From Dipteris shenzhenensis (lineage: Eukaryota; Polypodiophyta; Polypodiopsida; Gleicheniales): a stretch of 64,000 bases of DNA. Below the pieces are notes generated by a model. The model was not told the origin of the DNA. It saw only the letters and a program-made list of their open reading frames with translations, and ran no database searches. Positions 57,640 through 64,000 of the stretch are shown here, in pieces (position 1 is the first letter of the stretch; each line of letters starts with the position of its first letter). The position numbers and the translations under genes were made by a program. The stretch lies in NCBI GenBank assembly GCA_047967505.1, contig CM106541.1. One strand, written 5' to 3'.

Positions 57640-58330
57640 CGCGAGAACTGTCACTTTTTCAAAAGATGAGCTACAGCAGTTGCAAAAGGATTTGGAGCAT
57701 GAGTGTTCCACGACTCTCTTCGCACACATTCATGGCTCACGCCCCTCCAGGTCACAAGCTAGAGATTGGACGCTATCGGTGCTTCCTCAAGACCTCGCCC
57801 CCCACCTCAAGGATGTTCGTTTGTTGGGACAGGTTTCTTTCAGGTGTGCCTAGATTCCCTGGATGTCATAAGAGACCTACTATAGGCCGGGTTTCTACTT
57901 CTAGGCTACAGGAGGATCTTTTTGTTTCCTTTTCAACTGGGATTTGACCCAGTTGAAGAGGACAAGCAGGGAGTTTCTATTTTCATCAGATTCCCTGGTC
58001 TTCCCTCAGCTTATCACCGGCTTCTTTCAATTATTGGCGAGAGGTTTGGTGTGGTGGCAGAGATCCCCCCTCTCCCTAGTGAGCCCTCTTAAGCTACTGA
58101 GGCGGTCAGGATGGACGGGGTACCCAGGGTTAGGGTCATTGTCCAGGACCCCAATATTTCAGATTACCACATCATGCTATAGCGACCCGACGGGTCTTTC
58201 TTCTACCAGAGATTTGAGGTTGTAGGTCGGCAAGACCAGTGCAGGATTTGTAGATCCTCTGGGCACTTTGCCAGAGATTGCCCAAAGAAGAAAAAGAGGC
58301 CCACAAGGCAACCAACTCATACTAGCTTAT
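57640..58330 (+). pseudogene. LINE-4 ORF1 (nucleic-acid-binding protein with CCHC knuckle)
   Basis: Across frames: LQQLQKDLEHECSTTLFAHI (57675), DLAPHLKDVRLLGQVSFRC, GVSIFIRFPGLPSAYHRLLS (about 57970-58030), RFGVVAEIPP, MDGVPRVRVIVQDPNISDYH (58110-58170), FYQRFEVVGRQDQCRICRSS and GHFARDC (58200-58285). This is a DUF4283-like region followed by a CX2CX4HX4C zinc knuckle, the layout of ORF1 in plant L1 elements; the protein coats LINE RNA. A basic KKKKRP follows the knuckle. At least two shifts and several stops break the frame. Confidence 0.75.
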
Positions 58331-59008
58331 GACAGAGAGCTAGAGCAGGACCTACCACTCCACAGACACGGCCTCAGACATGGGCTCCCCCCTCTCCTAG
58401 GGCTACTCGAGTCCCTTCAGCACCCCGCGCCACCTCTGGCCCACAGTGGGTTCCAGTTGCTGCTAGGCCCTCTACTTTAGTTCACTCCTCCACCTCTTCG
58501 GAGGCTACCCCCTTGGAGCCTTAGAAGGAGACTACTGTTCAGGAGCCTTGTTCGACTCCACCCTTGGATTAGGCTCCTTGGATTAGGCTGTACCTTCCTC
58601 AGCAGCGCAGGTTGTTGGCACCTCATCTGCACCACCTTTTGATCAGGATTTTGATCAGGATCTAGTACAGGTGCCTCCCTCTTTGGACAGAGGGAAGGGG
58701 GTTTTACATTCTCTTCCTGCTTCGGTAGGAATCCTTCATACCCATCCTTCGTACCCCCTCCCCAGGACTCGCTCAATGGAACTCATTTGTTGCTTTGGAG
58801 GACCTCTCTAGCCTCCCAGATGATGATTTTGTACCCTCTACTTTTGGAGAGCCAATTATCGGATCCCTATTGAGAGATCCTTCTCTCTCTCACCTGTGGA
58901 TTTTCCTCCCCTTGGACCTCGTGTATATGGCAAGAGGTCTGCTCTAGTAGAGGTTTTTGTTTCAGCCACCAGGTCGGGAAAGGTATTCCAACCCACTTCC
59001 TCCCATCG

Positions 59009-62000
59009 ATGAGGATAGCCAGTTGGAATATACAGGGATTAGGTAGCATCCCTCATCGCTGTCGCAGACAGCTGATCAGGAATCAGCTCCATCCAAGTGT
59101 TTCAGGTGGTTCCCTAGACATTCTTTTTCTTCAGGAACACAAACTGGATATCAGAGATTGCTCCAAGTCAGGTAAGCTGTTTTTTGGCTTCCTGCCTTGG
59201 GAACCAGAGGAGGTATTCGCATTTTAGTTTTAGACTCTATTCTCCCTCTGGTCATTGGACATGGTACCATAACCCCCTCCAGGGCCCAGTGGGTTTTACT
59301 TCTGATTGACAGACGTAAGGTTGGTTTCCTCAACCTTTATGCTCTGAACAATAGAGGGGACCGTGTTTTGTCCTGGAAAGAGTTGCTCTCGTGGGTTGAC
59401 ATTGTGGTTTCATGGATTCTTGGAGGTGACTTCAACATGGTTGAGGCACCTTCTAATAAGAAAGGGAGCAGAGAAGGTGGTATCCACTCCCTTGAGAGAG
59501 CAACCTAGGATGACTTCTTGTTCAGGTTTAGTGGCAGAGATGTTTGATCAGATGATGCATTTCTTGTTCAGTCTCAGTCACTTTTGTTTTCATGGTCAAA
59601 CCATAGGGTGCAAATGCCTATCCATGCTTGGATTGATAGATTCTATGTGGGTGACTGGGCTCTTGATAGAGGGCGGACAGTTTGCATTGCACCCGGTGTT
59701 TCCACTTTAGAACATTTTCCAGTAATTTTGTCCATTTCAGAGCCTCATCTGAGAGGACGGTCTCACAGTATCAGGATCCTAGACACCTTATACATGGATG
59801 AAACTCTCATAGAGGCAGTGTTGGAGATCTGGGTTTCTCATATGCAGGGGGGGTGGCTGGTCCTTCACATGTGGCCACAGGACTTGCCAGTATTAGCGAC
59901 TTCTATCACTCCATTGCTAGTGCTCGACGAGGTGAGATACTCAAGCGAGAGATCGGTATCCATCAGCAATTGGCAGCCCTACAGAGGGAGGAGTAGAAAT
60001 GACCATTAGATGCTTGGATACAGGAGCGCCTTGCTGTGGCAAGGGCTCACTTGCAGACCTTGCTTGATCGGAGAGCAGACTATGCCTTCCATGCACGGGA
60101 GTCCTTTTGGATACAGATGGGAGGGAGAGTCAATAAACACTTTTTCTCTACACTTGGTCCCAGACATAGTAGAGAGAGTGTCAGGCAGCTTTTTGACTTT
60201 GACGGCATTTTGCAGTCCCATCTGAAAACTGTCATGCATTTAGCAACAGCCTTCTATACCTCCCTACTTTCCGCAGATCCGAACTCATAGGCTAGAGAGG
60301 TGGCTAGAGATGAAGTTTGGCAGAGTTTACCTATGTTGGTCACCCCAGAGATGTTATGCTCACTTGATGCATGCTTTACCAACACAGAATTCAAGACTTC
60401 TCTCTCTGCCCTTCATAAGGGCAAATGCCCTGGTTCCGATGGTCTTACTCCTTTTTTTACAGCCTTTTGGGATATGATAGGTGATCATATTACTTTAGCC
60501 CTGCAGGGCATTTGGGACTCAGGTGAGATGCCTGACTCACTAACCGAGGGACTCATTCACCTTATCCCGAAAGGTGGCAATAGGAATTTTGTAGCCCATT
60601 GGAGGCCCATCACTCTTTTGGGCACTCTTTACAAAATCCTTGCCAAGGCGATCAGCATCTGACTATAGCCCCTTCTTCCAGACCTCATCCATGATACTCA
60701 AACAGGCTTTGTGCATGGTAGGAGCATTTTTGATAATATCTTTTCCTTTTGGAAAGCCATAGAGTGGGCTATGCAGAGTGGGCAGAGGCTAGCAGTTTTA
60801 CTCTTGGACTTCGAGAAAGCCTATGACAGAGTAGATTGGGGTTTTCTTGAGGGCACTCTTCTATGGTTTGGATTTTCAGATGCTTGGATCAGAGGGGTGG
60901 CCTCCCTTTACAGGTTAGCCCACAGCCAGGCTTTGATTGGAGGGTAAGGGTTGACAGTTTTCAGATTTCCAGATCAATTCGTCAGGGATGCCCTTTAGCC
61001 CCCTTCCTCTTTCTTTTTGTGGCAGTAGCTATGAGTATCTTCCTTAGATCTCAGGCTGAGCTTTTTGGGCTGAGATTGCCCTTGAGATAGGAGCAAGAGC
61101 TTTTTGACTGAGTTGGCTGATGACAGTGCTATTTTTATTGAGGCCTCCTTGCAGTCACTTGATTCTTTCTGGATAGCCTTGGATATTTTTTGCTCAGCTG
61201 CAGGGGCACACATTAACTGGCATGAATTCTTTGGCTTTTGGATCAGTGACGAGGACACTCCAAGCTGGGGAGTTGACAATGGTTTTTCCTGGATTCAAAG
61301 GGGTGTTCCTATCAGGTATTTGGGATGCCAGGTAGGATTGGACATCTCTCTAGCACAATAGTTTGCCCCAGTACTAGAAAGTATAAGGAAAAAGCTCCTT
61401 TTCTGGAGCTCTGCCAAACTCAACCTTGCATCTAGAGTTGTGGTAGTGAACTAGGTTCTCTTGGCCACCTCTTGGTTTGTGTGTTCTTGCTGGTGCCAGT
61501 CTAGGGATTGTATCACTCAGCTCATCAGACCAGTCAGGAATTTTTTATGGAGTGGACTTGATGGCACAACAGATGTTGCAGCAAGGGTGGCCTGGGAGAC
61601 CATTATTCTCCCTTCATGTGAAGGGGGCCTTAATGTCATTGACCCGGACTTGCAGTGCAGGGCATTGCTTTGTAAGGTGGTGGTGAGGGGACTCATGCCT
61701 AGGCAGGAACCTTGGAAGGATTTCTTTTTTGGATGCATTCAGGCTTGCACACCAACCTTGGGAGATGATTGGGTGGACATCCCTTGCTGGATTTTCACAT
61801 CAGCCCCTCTCAGATCTCCTGCCTCTCCTCTTATGACTGCCATCCTGAAAGCTTGGGGGAGCTTCAGGAACACTCTTCGAAGGATTCCACCTTCTACCGT
61901 CGAAGAGATTGATAAGCAGCCGATCATTTGGAATGATAGTATTCTTGACGAGCATGCTAGACCACTGGGCACTTCCCATTACATGCGGTGGTCTAAATGG

Positions 62001-63190
62001 GAGAGAGGCCCCATCTACATAGTAGGCACTTGGAAATCTTTTATCAGGCTACCTGAGGATCAGAGGCTGCAGTCCGTGAGTCACCTCAGAGGGGTAGCAT
62101 GCAGGATTCAACAGATTGATGTAGCCATCCCGGTGGAATGGACAGTTGAGTTGCCTATTACTTCCACCACTTGGATGGGGGCTTTTTCGAGGACATCAGT
62201 TCCTTTACAGGTGATTGCTCTCCGAGGTCTCAGGGAAGACGCACTGGTCTTTGATGTTGGGTATGGAGGTTTACTTTCTACATCCAAGAATGGCATTCTT
62301 CTTGAGGTTGCCTTTCAGCCTATCAGGATTGCTGGTTTTGTGGACCATGGAGTGGGCTTGCAGTGGTACTTAGACCTCGACCCTCTGCTTTTGGCCTTGG
62401 GATCCTGGAGGTTGTGGTTATATGGAGGTGCACCTATCAGGTGCTTGCAGTGGGACCCAAGAGAGTGGGAGTGAATAGATCATGGGCACAGAGAGAGGGG
62501 GATTCCCTTCTTTCATTTCACGGTTGGTAATGCCAGGAGGTTTCAGCTAAACACTAGGGGTTGGATTCCCTCCAGAGCCCCCCATTGGGAAAGCTTCTTC
62601 ATCACCACAGATTTGCATAGAAATTTCTGGAGGAGGCTCTAGAAATCCCTCAGAAATAGAAATATCACTCTTTTCTTTTGGCTTTCTATTCATGGAGGGA
62701 TTGTAGTGAACCTGTGGAGATCGAGGTTTGGGGCTGATCCCACTTGTTCTCGATGTCATTTTGTAGAGGAGTCAGTGCGACATTGCCTTTGGGACTACAG
62801 TCAGGCGAGGACTGTTTGGAAAGGGGTTGCTCGGATACTCAACATCTTTCACAGTTCCCCTTTCTTCATGACTTGGGGCTTGGTCGCATGGTTATCTCTT
62901 ACTGGCCCCAGGTGTTTTATGAGGGTGAGCCTTCTTCTTGGGCACTCTCGATCCACCGACAGGTGATAGAGCCTTGCTCTCTGCAGGATGTGCCACTTAC
63001 TCCCTTCAGAGTTTCTCATGTTTCAGTGGACACCTCTTGGGAGATTTTGGCTAGCATTTCCTCTTGGCACATTTGAAGAGCTAGATGTATTGAGGCCTTG
63101 GATGGCACCCAGATACACCCATCTAGTATTCATGGGTATTTGGACTGACACAGTTCATACTTTGATAGCCATATGGGCTAGCATGTAGGG
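59009..63190 (+). pseudogene. LINE-4 ORF2: endonuclease, reverse transcriptase, zf-RVT
   Basis: Starts MRIASWNIQGLGSIPHRC at 59009. Endonuclease motifs: WNIQG, LFLQEHK (59.13 kb), GGDFNMVEAPSNKK (59.43 kb), DRFYVGDW and EHFPVIL (59.63-59.73 kb, the SDH position reads LEH). RT: KGKCPGSDGLTPFFTAFWD (60.42 kb), LIHLIPKGG, LLDFEKAYDRVDWGFLEG (60.80 kb), SIRQGCPLAPFLFLF (60.98 kb), LADDSAIF (ADD at 61116-61124; Leu for the usual Tyr), GVPIRYLGCQVG. Then FLWSGLDG, GGLNVIDPDLQCRALLCKVV, and a zf-RVT block VNLWRSRFGADPTCSRC then EESVRHCLWDY (62.71-62.8 kb). Frames shift near 59.19, 59.5, 60.95 and 61.09 kb, with a TAG at 61453. It would nick target DNA and copy LINE RNA there. Confidence 0.85.
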
Positions 63191-63415
63191 CCCCTCACGG
63201 GCAGCCTCTTCTAGAAGGACTATATTTCTTTGAGTTTGGAGGGGTTCTCCCTTTTTCTCGGAGATTTCTACTGGATTAAGATGGCACTATCAGCCTCAAT
63301 CCTTTCTTTTTGGCTCTTGAACTTTTCGTGCATTTCATGATGTATCCCGGAGCTTGCTCTAACGGTTTCTCTTTAATACTTAATAGAAGTCTCTTTTTGC
63401 AAAAAAATATTTTAG

Positions 63416-64000
63416 TGTATTTTTTGTTTTACCCCCCCTCATCCAAAATACCCCCCTTACTAAGCCTCACATATTATGAAAAATATGTACAAATCTTAAA
63501 ATCTTGCATACCTTATATTTTGTGGGAGGGGGGATATGAAATATTCATATTTTTCCCTTGCATATTTGAAAATTTTTAAGGAAATCCATGCATATTATAT
63601 ATGGGCCTTGTCCCTCCATACCCTAGCTTTTGGACAAGGGTAGTAACATATTACATATTGAGTTGGTGCCCCAGGATCAAAGACTACTTGAAAAGACCAT
63701 CTCCCCAAAAGATGTACTAATGGATGCTTGCAAGTATGAATTGGGCTCAAAATGTGAAGAGAGTTTGAGGATTGGGGCTCATAAGAAATAAGAACTAAGG
63801 CAAATGGGAGTAAAGCTTGTGTAGATTTGTATGATGAGTCTATAGTTTTGGACAGTCATAAATAAAGGTGAGGTGGACAACGTGGAAGCTGATGAGTCAA
63901 GCAAGGGCTTTGTATAACTAGAAAATGCTATATGGATGGTTGTACATGTTGATACAACTAGGAAGGGAGGGAAGAGAGAACCAAGGGGGGGGGCAAGGTG
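63416..64000. other. Downstream flank of LINE-4; repeat sequence, no gene
   Basis: AT-rich start, then 63678-63770 (ATCAAAGACTACTTGAAAAG, CTCCCCAAAAGATGTACTA, ATGGATGCTTGCAAGTA) resembling 56410-56520 on the other side of LINE-4 in the same orientation. No coding motif is seen to the window end. Confidence 0.5.

Larger units (their letters stand above)
56906..63406 (+). mobile_element. LINE-4, L1-like non-LTR retrotransposon, nearly full length
   Basis: Plus strand: C-rich 5' region (56935-57500), ORF1 with a CCHC knuckle (57.6-58.35 kb), ORF2 with EEP endonuclease, RT and zf-RVT tail (59.0-63.2 kb), ending in a short A run (63401-63407). ATATTTTAG occurs on both sides (56897-56905 and 63407-63415), a candidate 9-bp target-site duplication, though in AT-rich sequence. 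Order and motifs match plant L1 elements. ORF1 and ORF2 have several shifts and stops, but every domain is present, so this is the best kept element of the window. Confidence 0.85.

Overview
The window looks like repeat-dense nuclear DNA from a land plant with a large genome. It has a spliced Mediator subunit gene with GT-AG introns, plant-type retrotransposons (Ty1/copia with an initiator-Met-tRNA primer site, Tat-like and chromovirus Ty3/gypsy, L1-like LINEs with zf-RVT tails), no bacterial-style gene packing, and mostly decayed coding sequence. The species cannot be fixed from the sequence alone. The mix of elements would suit a bryophyte, lycophyte, fern or gymnosperm; this is inference.

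Layout. 0.37-3.6 kb: copia-1 (minus), a nearly single-frame pol with five stops and a duplicated YVDD catalytic block. 3.6-5.45 kb: 3' end and LTR of copia-2 (minus); the LTR carries an array of ~20-bp palindromic units. 5.45-8.6 kb: LINE-1 (minus). 8.6-10.4 kb: retroelement scraps. 10.5-14.45 kb: the first four coding exons of MED23 (minus), the only clear host gene; its downstream exons were not found. 15.3-19.7 kb: a decayed rolling-circle Helitron (minus) whose helicase end is followed by an EEP endonuclease domain, a Helentron-type layout, with an RPA1-like fragment upstream (20.6-21.7 kb). 21.9-23.85 kb: no gene; microsatellites.

23.85-38.82 kb: a ~15-kb Tat-like Ty3/gypsy element (plus) bounded by ~720-730-bp LTRs. 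Between integrase and 3' LTR it carries ~4.7 kb of 21/25-bp minisatellite, further tandem repeats and an extra ORF-like stretch. 39.1-41.9 kb: LINE-2 (plus). 43.6-45.0 kb: LINE-3 (plus). 45.4-46.65 kb: protease-RT half of a chromovirus (plus). 48.19-50.2 kb: RNase H-integrase-chromodomain half (minus). The halves fit end to end as one element broken by inversion. 52.7-55.9 kb: 5' part of copia-3 (minus) with LTR, PBS, long leader and gag start. 56.9-63.4 kb: LINE-4 (plus), the longest and best preserved LINE, inserted in a repeat seen on both sides.

MED23, if complete outside the window, would serve RNA polymerase II transcription. Everything else is mobile DNA that would have moved by copy-and-paste or rolling-circle transposition. 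All coding blocks show stops or frameshifts, so none is obviously autonomous now.
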